From the NCBI GenBank assembly GCA_021777675.1, contig JAJYDG010000010.1, forward strand, positions 1 to 32,015: 32,015 bases of DNA, read 5' to 3'. Source of the DNA: a bacterium. GTDB lineage: Bacteria > Patescibacteriota > Minisyncoccia > Moranbacterales > UBA2206. Positions 16,008-22,734 of this stretch are shown in pieces. The position numbers were made by a program, and so were the translations under genes. The notes beneath the pieces were generated by a model, which saw nothing but the letters and a program-made list of their open reading frames with translations, made no database searches and was not told the DNA's origin. Position 1 is the first letter of the stretch. The number at the start of each line of letters is the position of its first letter.

Positions 16008-17087
16008 TTACAAATATTTTCCACCTCGATCTTTCAATTCCATTACCGTTTTTTTCACATCCTGCGAACGACCTTTCGGGCAAATAAGCAAAGCATCATC
16101 CGTATCAATAATCACCAAATCATCAACACCAATCGTGGCGATTAATTTTTTATCGCTCCCATAAATAATGCATCCCGAAGTATCAATGTTGAGTCTTTCG
16201 CCTCGTACTAAATTTCTGCGCTCATCAGTCTTGGTAAGTAAATTTTCATACAGAGTATCCCATGCTCCGATATCTTTCCACTCAAATTCTCCTTGAATAA
16301 TTAAGACGCTTTTCGGATCCATTTTTTCCGTTACAGCATAATCGATTGAAATTTTTTCCATTGAAAGATAAATTTTTTTAATTTCATCCTCTTTTCCACC
16401 GATTTTCATCAAATCCGCAATTTCTTTCAACTTAAAAAACAACTCGGGAGCATATTTTCCGTAAGCTTCCAAAAAATTTTTCGGCGTCCACATATAATAG
16501 TTAGCATGCCAGAGATAATTGCCTTCTTCAATATATTTTTTTGCTGTTTCAAAATCCGGCTTTTCTTTATGCGCTAAAAATTCATAAAATTCCACGCCAT
16601 TTTTTTCAAACTTTTTTCGACCGATTTTTGTATATCCAAGAGCAGTATTTGGGCTAGTCGGATAGATAGAGATGTCTAACATTTTTCCCGTTTCTTTAAT
16701 GATATTTTCCGCTTCGCGGATTGAATTGAGAAAACGATCACTCCTTCCGATGTAATGATCGGAGGGAATGAAAGCCATTGGCTCGTCCGGATCCAATAAA
16801 TTCAAAAAAGTTGCCGCATAACCCATCGCCGGGCCGGTATCGCGCCGGGCCGGTTCTATTATGATATTTTTAATCGGGAAATTCGGAACTAAATCGCGCA
16901 CTTGCGACAGCAACTCCTTGGTTGTGGCGATGTAAATTTTTTCCATCGGAAAATCTTTAAACCGCTCCAGTGTTTCCTCGAACATTGTTTTTTCAGAAAT
17001 TAATCTGCAAAATTGCTTGGGCATATTACTTCGACTCATCGGCCATAATCGCGATCCACCACCACCCGCTAAAATCACAATGCGCAT
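16008..17087 (-). CDS. manC: Mannose-1-phosphate guanylyltransferase
   Basis: It forms GDP-mannose from mannose-1-phosphate and GTP. The 359-residue product starts MRIVILAGGGGSRLWPMSR and continues PKQFCRL, the nucleotidyltransferase signature. FIPSDHYIG, HANYYMWTPKNFLEAYG, SIDYAVTEK and WKDIGAWDTLYE are all diagnostic. It has only the transferase domain, without the fused isomerase of bifunctional enzymes. Together with the PGI/PMI enzyme (19302-20342) it supplies most of the fructose-6-phosphate to GDP-mannose route; phosphomannomutase is not in the window. It precedes the hydrogenase small subunit by 34 bases, so they may be co-transcribed despite unrelated roles. Confidence 0.95.
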   Translation of the reverse strand: MRIVILAGGGGSRLWPMSRSNMPKQFCRLISEKTMFEETLERFKDFPMEKIYIATTKELLSQVRDLVPNFPIKNIIIEPARRDTGPAMGYAATFLNLLDPDEPMAFIPSDHYIGRSDRFLNSIREAENIIKETGKMLDISIYPTSPNTALGYTKIGRKKFEKNGVEFYEFLAHKEKPDFETAKKYIEEGNYLWHANYYMWTPKNFLEAYGKYAPELFFKLKEIADLMKIGGKEDEIKKIYLSMEKISIDYAVTEKMDPKSVLIIQGEFEWKDIGAWDTLYENLLTKTDERRNLVRGERLNIDTSGCIIYGSDKKLIATIGVDDLVIIDTDDALLICPKGRSQDVKKTVMELKDRGGKYL

Positions 17088-17281
17088 ATTTTTTTTAACT
17101 TAATATTTTAAATATTTGATCCCCCCGACACTTTAATAATAAACCAACCTAATGAAAAAATAAAGACCTCCTCTTAAATAATCACTAAAAAATCAAAAAC
17201 AGCCAAAAAATATTTGTTTTTTAGTTTTAAAAAAATACTTTAATATGAGCCAAAAATAATAGAAAAACCACCTTTTTCAGC

Positions 17282-17310
17282 TTGACTAAAAAATAATCCT
17301 ATGCTAACCT
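17282..17310 (+). promoter_or_regulatory. Promoter of secG
   Basis: TTGACT (17282-17287), 17-base spacer, TAACCT (17305-17310) preceded by TGC. The predicted start near 17317 gives about 20 bases before the secG ATG, with no Shine-Dalgarno sequence. The rest of the 249-base spacer 17088-17336 is very A/T-rich. I see no gene, tRNA or convincing promoter for manC in it. Confidence 0.55.
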
Positions 17311-17336
17311 TTTAAAGTAATAAACAAACATTATTT

Positions 17337-17570
17337 ATGTTAAAAATAATAAATATCATCGAGATTATCTTTGCCGTTGCGCTGGTTATTTCCATTCTTC
17401 TCCAAAATCGCGGAGCAGGCTTGTCTTCAACTTTTGGCAGCGGATTTGAAGGGTATCACACTAGACGCGGTTTTGAAAAATTTTTAGTTTTTTCATCTGT
17501 TTTTCTTTCAGTAATGTTTGTTGTTTTTGCTGTTATTAATTTGATTTTGTCAAATAATAAATTAAGTTAA
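17337..17570 (+). CDS. secG: Protein translocase subunit SecG
   Basis: This is the small accessory subunit of the SecYEG channel. The 77-residue product has two membrane segments (about residues 4-21 and 50-71) joined by the conserved loop LLQNRGAGLSSTFGSGFEGY, then HTRRGFEKFL. The loop pattern Q-x-R-G-x-G-L is the SecG signature. It is immediately upstream of the substrate-binding protein gene. Confidence 0.9.
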   Translation: MLKIINIIEIIFAVALVISILLQNRGAGLSSTFGSGFEGYHTRRGFEKFLVFSSVFLSVMFVVFAVINLILSNNKLS

Positions 17571-17676
17571 ATCTATTAGCAATTTTCCCGACAATCATAA
17601 TAGGAGATTTTCATCAAAATATTTAACCGGAATTTTCCGAGTTACCACGCTTAAAGAAAAAATTTTCTTTTGTTTT

Positions 17677-19284
17677 TTGGTCTTGCTTTTCATATTTTCT
17701 CTGAGCTATTGGTTGATATCCATTTATCACGCCAAAACTCGCGTAATAGCTGATTTTGGAGGAGAGTATAAAGAGGGTAGTGTTGGACAGCCGGCACATA
17801 TAAATCCGGTTTTGGCGCTTTCCAATGATATTGACTCAGACTTAAGTCAAATCATCTATAATGGACTGCTGAAATATGACAAGCAAGGAAAACTAATTCC
17901 CGATTTGGCGGAAAGTTATGAAATCAGCGATGATAAAACTACTTATACCTTTCATTTAAGAAAAAATGTTACATGGCATGATGGAACACCATTTACCGCC
18001 GGAGATGTGCTTTTTACTTTCAATTTAATTTCCGACCCGACATATAAAAGCCCCCTGCGCTCCAATTGGCAAGGCGTAACCGCCGATTCACCCGATAATT
18101 ATACGATTGTTTTCAAAACAACTCCCTATGTTGGCTTTCTTAATAATGCCACTTTTGGCATTTTGCCAAAACATCTTTGGGAATCAATTAAGCCGGATAA
18201 TTTTAGCTTAACCTCTTTGAATTTAGAACCAATTGGAACAGGACCATTTAAATATAGTTCTGTTCAAAAAGATTCTCGAGGCAACATTCTTTCCTATAAA
18301 CTAGTTGCCAATCCGAATTATTATGCAGGAAAACCCTATCTTTCTCGAATCACTTTCAATTTTTACACTGACGAAAAATCGGCAATAGATGCCTATGTCC
18401 GCAAGGAAATCATGGGCATTAGCAGTCTTTCCACGGGAAATATTACTTTGATTAAAAATCAAAAAAATTCTGTTATTTATGAATTGCCCATTCCCAGATA
18501 TTTTGCCGTCTTTATTAATCAGGTGAAAAGCTTGCCTCTTGCTGACAATCAGGTGCGTCAGGCCCTCAACTATGCAACAAATAGAGATGAACTTATCAAA
18601 ACCGTGCTTAACGGAGAGGGCACTCCTATTTATTCGCCAATATTGTCTGGTATGATCGGCTATTCTCCGGATTTAGGACGAGTTAGCTTTGACATTGAAA
18701 AGGCAAAACAAATATTAGACGATGCTGGCTGGAAGATTTCCGATTCCGGAATTAGAGAAAAAAACGGAAAACAATTGGAAATAAATTTAGTAACAACAGA
18801 TTGGGATGAATTTTCCAAAAGTGCCGAAGTGCTGAAAAACCAATGGGGAAAAATAGGCATTAAAGTCAATGTGAATGATTATTCGGTTTCTGACATTCAA
18901 CAAAATTACATTCGACCAAGAGAATATGAGGCATTGCTTTTCGGGCAAAGCGTCGGCGCCGATCCGGATCCCTATTCTTTTTGGCATTCTTCACAACAAA
19001 AAGATCCCGGTTTGAATTTGGCACTTTTCGGAGACAGCACAACAGATAAATTGATTGAAGACGGTCGTGTAGAATTTGACGCGCAAAAAAGAACGCAGGA
19101 TTATATTGACTTTCAAAATGCATTAGTGAAAGAACTTCCTGCTATCTTTCTTTATAGCCCGAAATATATTTATCCGGTTAACAAATCCTTGCAAGGAATC
19201 GACATTCAAAACTTAGTTTCTCCGTCAAAACGCTTTTCAGAAATCGAAAAATGGTATATTACGACAAAAAGAATTTGGAAATAA
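17677..19284 (+). CDS. Membrane-anchored oligopeptide-binding protein (ABC transporter, SBP family 5)
   Basis: Extracytoplasmic solute-binding protein of the peptide/nickel family. After an N-terminal membrane segment (LLFIFSLSYWLISIYH) come EGSVGQPAHINPVLA, IIYNGLLKYD, LIPDLAESYEIS, TYTFHLRKNVTWHDGTPFTA, GDVLFTFNLI and EPIGTGPFKY, the typical family run. The listed start is a TTG at 17677 and is doubtful. The frame is open back to about 17566 and reads LKEKIFFCF just before, as expected for the basic start of the anchor. A good ribosome-binding sequence (AGGAG, 17602-17606) lies further up, but no ATG/GTG/TTG fits it in frame. There is no lipobox, so it is anchored by the helix. No permease or ATPase genes are nearby. 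Confidence 0.88.
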   Translation: MVLLFIFSLSYWLISIYHAKTRVIADFGGEYKEGSVGQPAHINPVLALSNDIDSDLSQIIYNGLLKYDKQGKLIPDLAESYEISDDKTTYTFHLRKNVTWHDGTPFTAGDVLFTFNLISDPTYKSPLRSNWQGVTADSPDNYTIVFKTTPYVGFLNNATFGILPKHLWESIKPDNFSLTSLNLEPIGTGPFKYSSVQKDSRGNILSYKLVANPNYYAGKPYLSRITFNFYTDEKSAIDAYVRKEIMGISSLSTGNITLIKNQKNSVIYELPIPRYFAVFINQVKSLPLADNQVRQALNYATNRDELIKTVLNGEGTPIYSPILSGMIGYSPDLGRVSFDIEKAKQILDDAGWKISDSGIREKNGKQLEINLVTTDWDEFSKSAEVLKNQWGKIGIKVNVNDYSVSDIQQNYIRPREYEALLFGQSVGADPDPYSFWHSSQQKDPGLNLALFGDSTTDKLIEDGRVEFDAQKRTQDYIDFQNALVKELPAIFLYSPKYIYPVNKSLQGIDIQNLVSPSKRFSEIEKWYITTKRIWK

Positions 19285-19301
19285 TTTTTTAAAAAAATCT
19301 G

Positions 19302-20342
19302 ATGAAAAACTTAAATCAAATATCAAATAAAATTGACAAACAAAATTTACGCGCAGTTATTATGGAATCTCCCAAGCAATTCGCGCAAGGCTTTGCCTTA
19401 ACGAAAAACATCCAAATTAAAGGCAATTTTGATTCACTTTGCGTTTCCGGAATGGGCGGTTCATCGCTTCCAATTGATCTTTTGCGAACATATGCTGATG
19501 ATTTATTTGAAAATAATTCGAAAAAAAACCAACCATTGGAAATAATTCAAAATAGATCATATAACCTTCCGGCAAAAACGTTATCTAGGAAATGTTTACA
19601 TATTTTTTCTTCTTATTCCGGAAACACGGAAGAAACAATATCTTCGCTGGAAGATGCCCTTGCAAAAAAAATTCCATCCCTGATAGGAATTACTCACGGG
19701 GGAAAATTACAAGAACTTTGCGCAAAAAATAATTTGCCTTGCGTCATTTTGCCGGAAGTTATTCAGCCACGCTATGCTACCGGATATTTCTTCACAGCCA
19801 TCTTGCAAATACTTATCAATTTAAAATTACTAGAAGATACCTCGAAAGAAATTTCAATCAGCGCTAAAAAGCTAGAAAAAAGGATGTCGGATTTGGAAAA
19901 GCGGGGTAAAATTATTGCCAAAAAATTACAAGGAGAAACACCCGTCGTTTATTCTACTGATAAATATAAGGCAGTGGCGATGGTTTGGAAAATAAAAATA
20001 AATGAAAACAGCAAAACACCCTGTTTCTACAATTGTTATCCAGAATTGAATCACAATGAAATGGTTGGTTATACACTGCCTCAGGCAAAATTTCATATCA
20101 TCGCCCTAATTGATCCAAGAGAAAATTCGCAAATCACAAAACGCATACTAATCACCGCCAAATTGCTCAAAGCCAAAAAGATTGATACGACTCTTTTTGA
20201 ATTAAATGGAGCAAACAACTTTGAAAAAATGTTTGATGCGCTTCTTCTCGGCGATTGGATTTCCTATTATCTGGCATTAAATTACAAACAGGATCCCACT
20301 CCGGTCGCTATGGTAGAGAATTTTAAAAAAATGCTTATTTGA
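19302..20342 (+). CDS. Bifunctional phosphoglucose/phosphomannose isomerase
   Basis: It interconverts glucose-6-P or mannose-6-P with fructose-6-P. The 346-residue product has two SIS-type halves with SGMGGSSLPIDLLR (sugar phosphate loop), IFSSYSGNTEETIS, the catalytic PELNHNEMVG, and an end of DPTPVAMVENFKKML. These motifs mark the archaeal-type PGI/PMI family, which is common in CPR. It lies 17 bases after the peptide-binding protein gene, so the two are probably co-transcribed. Its stop codon lies inside an inverted repeat and within the promoter of the next leader. Confidence 0.93.
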   Translation: MKNLNQISNKIDKQNLRAVIMESPKQFAQGFALTKNIQIKGNFDSLCVSGMGGSSLPIDLLRTYADDLFENNSKKNQPLEIIQNRSYNLPAKTLSRKCLHIFSSYSGNTEETISSLEDALAKKIPSLIGITHGGKLQELCAKNNLPCVILPEVIQPRYATGYFFTAILQILINLKLLEDTSKEISISAKKLEKRMSDLEKRGKIIAKKLQGETPVVYSTDKYKAVAMVWKIKINENSKTPCFYNCYPELNHNEMVGYTLPQAKFHIIALIDPRENSQITKRILITAKLLKAKKIDTTLFELNGANNFEKMFDALLLGDWISYYLALNYKQDPTPVAMVENFKKMLI

Positions 20343-20358
20343 CGCTTTTTGTCAAATA
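20336..20358 (+). repeat. Inverted repeat across the isomerase stop codon
   Basis: TATTTGAC (20336-20343), a 7-base loop, and GTCAAATA (20351-20358) form a perfect 8-bp repeat over the stop codon. No T-run follows, so it is not an ordinary terminator. It overlaps the -35 box of the T-box promoter and could be an operator or simply 3'-end protection. Confidence 0.45.
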
Positions 20359-20367
20359 GACTAGAAT
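20339..20367 (+). promoter_or_regulatory. Promoter of the T-box leader
   Basis: TTGACG (20339-20344), 17-base spacer, TAGAAT (20362-20367), with predicted start near 20374. The start lies only about 113 bases before the T-box motif, so the leader is compact. The -35 box overlaps the last codons of the isomerase gene. Confidence 0.6.
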
Positions 20368-20373
20368 ATACAT

Positions 20374-20597
20374 AGTTAAAAAAGTTTGAAATATTGACAC
20401 GGCCCAACCATCTGTCGAGTTTCTGCCAAAAGCGGGAAAAATGGCGCTTAAAAAGTGTTTTGTTGGTTTTTTTAACCAATAAAAAATTTGGGTGGAACCG
20501 CGAGGTTAATGGAAAGAAAAAGACCCCGTCCCAAAAATTTTGCACACTTTCGCGCTTTGCGCGTTGTTGTTGAAATTTTTGGAACGGGGTTTTATTA
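20374..20597 (+). promoter_or_regulatory. T-box riboswitch (probably threonine) with terminator
   Basis: A tRNA-sensing leader. The T-box core TTTGGGTGGAACCGCG is at 20487-20502. Antiterminator: TTTGGG (20487-20492) pairs with CCCAAA (20530-20535), the 7-base bulge TGGAACC follows, then GCGAGGTT (20500-20507) pairs with GACCCCGT (20522-20529). The competing terminator stem is 20523-20540 with 20573-20590 (17 bp, one mismatch), then a U-rich tail. A stem III-like hairpin, TTGGTT/AACCAA with a 5-T loop, is at 20463-20479. A short helix TTGAC/GTCGA (20394-20398/20414-20418) encloses a loop holding ACC (20407-20409), a possible threonine specifier. Canonical stem I is not evident. The next plus-strand gene is thrS, 320 bases on. 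Confidence 0.88.
20523..20597. terminator. Bidirectional intrinsic terminator of the T-box
   Basis: A 17-bp stem (ACCCCGTCCCAAAAATTT with its partner at 20573-20590) has a loop containing a nested CGCGC/GCGCG hairpin. On the plus strand it is followed by TTTTATT. On the minus strand the same stem is followed by CTTTTTCTTT, so it can also end the antisense zinc-ribbon transcript, whose stop codon is at 20595. Confidence 0.85.
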
Positions 20598-20846
20598 CAG
20601 ATATGGGGCAGGATGATTGTTTTCCTCCCCACAAGCAGGGCAAATGCCCCGCAAAATAATCATCTCTCCTGCCGTGCATCTCTGCACGACAAAAAAAATT
20701 TCATAACAGCCACCCTGTAGAGTCGACAGCTCTCCACAGGATGGACATGCCCATTTCATTTCAATAGGCATGCATATTCTCCGTTGCAACACCTTGCAAC
20801 GACGTTTATTTAGAAAAAAATCTTTTGCATCTATCAATATCGCCAT
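20595..20846 (-). CDS. Small zinc-ribbon protein, antisense within the thrS leader
   Basis: I do not recognise a family. The 83-residue product has two CPxCGE knuckles, WACPSCGELS and GICPACGEENN, about 33 residues apart, which form a likely zinc ribbon. There are four further Cys (C17, C25, and those in GGCYE and QRCTA). The start is well supported: AAGGAG lies 7 bases before the ATG, one of the few clear ribosome-binding sites in the window. A perfect TTGACA-17-TATAAT promoter lies upstream. It lies on the minus strand between the T-box terminator and thrS, so T-box readthrough is antisense to it. The DNA is a chain of strong hairpins, so a structured RNA is an alternative or additional role. 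Confidence 0.65.
   Translation of the reverse strand: MAILIDAKDFFLNKRRCKVLQRRICMPIEMKWACPSCGELSTLQGGCYEIFFVVQRCTAGEMIILRGICPACGEENNHPAPYL
20607..20801. other. Run of five consecutive inverted repeats
   Basis: Five stems follow one another. (1) GGCAGGATGATT (20607-20618) with AATCAT...CCTGCC (20658-20673), enclosing GGGC/GCCC at 20638-20649. (2) CGTGCA/TGCACG, loop of 4 (20673-20688). (3) CCTGTAGAG (20714-20722) with CTCT..ACAGG (20730-20740). (4) CATGCCcATT with AATaGGCATG (20746-20772). (5) CGTTGCAA/TTGCAACG, loop of 4 (20782-20801). They cover almost all of the small zinc-ribbon ORF. They suggest a folded RNA on either strand, or a repeat-derived origin for this segment. Confidence 0.6.
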
Positions 20847-20873
20847 CTACTTTCTCCTTTTTTGGTTGTTAAT

Positions 20874-20902
20874 GTTACAAAAAATTGATTTTTTATTATA
20901 AT
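20874..20902 (+). promoter_or_regulatory. Proximal promoter of thrS
   Basis: GTTACA (20874-20879), 17-base spacer, perfect TATAAT (20897-20902), with predicted start near 20909, only about 8 bases before the thrS ATG. It would give T-box-independent expression. Its -10 box overlaps the -10 box of the leftward promoter, so the two probably compete for polymerase. Confidence 0.6.
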
Positions 20903-20923
20903 TTAAATTTAAATTTATGTCAA
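20895..20923 (-). promoter_or_regulatory. Consensus promoter of the antisense zinc-ribbon gene
   Basis: Reading leftward: perfect TTGACA (20918-20923), exactly 17 bases, perfect TATAAT (20895-20900). The -35 box overlaps the thrS start codon and the -10 overlaps that of the thrS promoter. The predicted start near 20888 leaves a leader of about 40 bases with a good Shine-Dalgarno sequence. It is the best-matching promoter seen in the window. Confidence 0.8.
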
Positions 20924-22731
20924 ACAAAAAAACCAATATGGACATAACGACTTTGCGCCATTCAACCTCGCATGTTTTGGCGGCAGCGGTTTTGGAGATG
21001 TTTCCCGAAGCGCGCTTTGCCATCGGACCGGCGATTGAAAATGGATTCTATTATGATTTCGATCTGCCAAGAACACTCATTCCTGAAGATTTGCTGATCC
21101 TCGAAGAGAAAATGCAAGAAATCATCAAGGCTAATTATGCTTTTGAAAGAGCGGAAATTTCCATTACCGAGGCGAGAACGGATTTCGAAAAATTGAATCA
21201 AAACTACAAAGTTGAATTAATCAACGAACTGGAAAAAAACGGCAATAAAAAAGTTTCTGTATATAAATCCGGTCCGTTCGTTGATTTATGTTCCGGTCCA
21301 CATTTGAATTCGACCGGAGAAATTTCCGCCGACGCATTCAAGCTCACAAAAATTTCCGGCGCTTATTGGCGAGGAAACGAGAAAAATAAAATGCTTCAGC
21401 GAATTTATGGTGTAGTCTTCACAAGCAAAGCGGAGTTAAAAAATTATATCCACTTGCTTGAAGAAGCGGAAAAAAGAGATCACAGAAAACTCGGAAAAGA
21501 ATTGGATCTGTTTCATATTGATGAAAAAGTTGGAATTGGTTTGCCTTTATGGCATCCCAAAGGAGCTTTGCTTTGGAGAATAGTTGAAGATTATTGGTAT
21601 AGTGAACATTTGAAAAATGGTTATGAACTTGTTCGCTCACCGCACATTGGAAACAGAATACTCTGGGAAACTTCCGGACATTGGGGATTTTATAACTCAA
21701 GTATGTATCCGCCAATGGAAGTCGGACAAACATTGGAAGACAGGCAAAACAACATTAAACCAAAGGAATCGGAAGAATTTTTGTTAAAACCGATGAACTG
21801 CCCCTTTCATGTGCAAATTTATAACAATAATTTAAGATCTTATCGCGAATTCCCCTTCAGATGGGCTGAATGTGGCACAGTTTATCGCTTTGAAAAAAAA
21901 GGTGAGCTTTCCGGGCTGACTCGTGTGCGCGGATTCACTCAAGATGATGCGCACATCTTTTGTCGCGCAGATCAAGTTGAAGAAGAACTGAAAAAAGTTA
22001 TCGATTTTATTCTTCACATATTCAAATCTTTTGGATTTGATACTGATTTGATTAATGTCTATTTGTCACTTCGCGATCCGAAAAATAAGAAAAAGTATGC
22101 CGGAAATGATACGGGTTGGGAATTTACCCAAGACATATTAAAAAAAATAGCAACCGAAAAAAAATTGAATTTTATTGAAGAAGAAGGTGAAGCGGCTTTC
22201 TATGGTCCAAAGCTGGATTTTAAATTGAAAGATGTTTTGGGTCGAGAATGGCAATGCTCAACACTTCAATTTGATTTCAATCTTCCGGAAAGATTTGATA
22301 TGACATTTATAAACAATAAAGGCGAAAAAGAAAGACCCTATGTTTTGCATAGAGCGCTTTTTGGTTCTTTTGAAAGATTTTTAGCATTACTCATTGAACA
22401 CTACGCTGGCGCATTCCCAACTTGGCTCTCCCCTGTTCAAGTGGCGATCATTCCCATTTCGGAAAAATTCAATGAATACGCCCATTCTGTAGAGACGCAA
22501 TTTATCGCGTCTTGCATTCGCACCTCAGTCGACAATTCCAACGAATCCCTCGGCAAACGCATCCGCCTAGCCGAAAAACAAAAAATTCCCTACATTTTGG
22601 TTGTGGGAGAAAAAGAAATGACTGACGAAACAGTTGCAGTGAGAAAAAGAGGTGAAGAAAAAAAACAAGAAGTATTGAAAGTTTCCGAGTTTTTGGAAAA
22701 AGTTAAAAAAGAAATTGATGAGAAAAAATAA
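20917..22731 (+). CDS. thrS: Threonine--tRNA ligase (no TGS domain)
   Basis: It charges tRNA-Thr. The 604-residue product starts straight at the editing domain (RHSTSHVLAAAV with H15 and H19; CSGPH with C125 and H129). The class II catalytic core follows with zinc ligands C295 (KPMNCPFH), H346 (TQDDAHIF) and H478 (VLHRALFG), plus WETSGHWGFY and RFEKKGELSGLTRVRGF. The anticodon-binding domain follows. The N-terminal TGS domain of about 60 residues found in E. coli ThrS is missing. The start at 20917 lacks a Shine-Dalgarno sequence; Met8 (20938) is an alternative. It heads thrS-miaB-miaA. A palindrome at 22493-22512 lies in the anticodon-binding part. Confidence 0.96.
   Translation: MSNKKTNMDITTLRHSTSHVLAAAVLEMFPEARFAIGPAIENGFYYDFDLPRTLIPEDLLILEEKMQEIIKANYAFERAEISITEARTDFEKLNQNYKVELINELEKNGNKKVSVYKSGPFVDLCSGPHLNSTGEISADAFKLTKISGAYWRGNEKNKMLQRIYGVVFTSKAELKNYIHLLEEAEKRDHRKLGKELDLFHIDEKVGIGLPLWHPKGALLWRIVEDYWYSEHLKNGYELVRSPHIGNRILWETSGHWGFYNSSMYPPMEVGQTLEDRQNNIKPKESEEFLLKPMNCPFHVQIYNNNLRSYREFPFRWAECGTVYRFEKKGELSGLTRVRGFTQDDAHIFCRADQVEEELKKVIDFILHIFKSFGFDTDLINVYLSLRDPKNKKKYAGNDTGWEFTQDILKKIATEKKLNFIEEEGEAAFYGPKLDFKLKDVLGREWQCSTLQFDFNLPERFDMTFINNKGEKERPYVLHRALFGSFERFLALLIEHYAGAFPTWLSPVQVAIIPISEKFNEYAHSVETQFIASCIRTSVDNSNESLGKRIRLAEKQKIPYILVVGEKEMTDETVAVRKRGEEKKQEVLKVSEFLEKVKKEIDEKK
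22493..22512 (+). repeat. Palindromic element inside thrS
   Basis: AGACGC, loop AATTTATC, GCGTCT: a perfect 6-bp stem preceded by TGTAG. It encodes part of SVETQFIASCIRT in the anticodon-binding domain, in frame and without changing the expected length much. The form resembles small REP-like elements (GAGACGC...GCGTCTC) that tend to occur between genes. Whether it is repeated in this genome cannot be seen here. Confidence 0.5.
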
Positions 22732-22734
22732 GGT

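Noticed and set aside
17162-17175. Strong leftward Shine-Dalgarno-like GAGGAGG upstream of manC
   Set aside because: No start codon and open frame follow at a suitable distance, and manC starts about 75 bases further on.
17088-17336. tRNA or small RNA in the AT-rich spacer between manC and secG
   Set aside because: No cloverleaf-like arms, T-loop sequence or terminator was seen; only the secG promoter is supported.
20330-20917. Standard long T-box leader running directly into thrS without another gene
   Set aside because: The segment between terminator and thrS has a consensus leftward promoter, a good ribosome-binding site and a Cys-knuckle ORF, so it is unlikely to be plain leader. It was not fully excluded.
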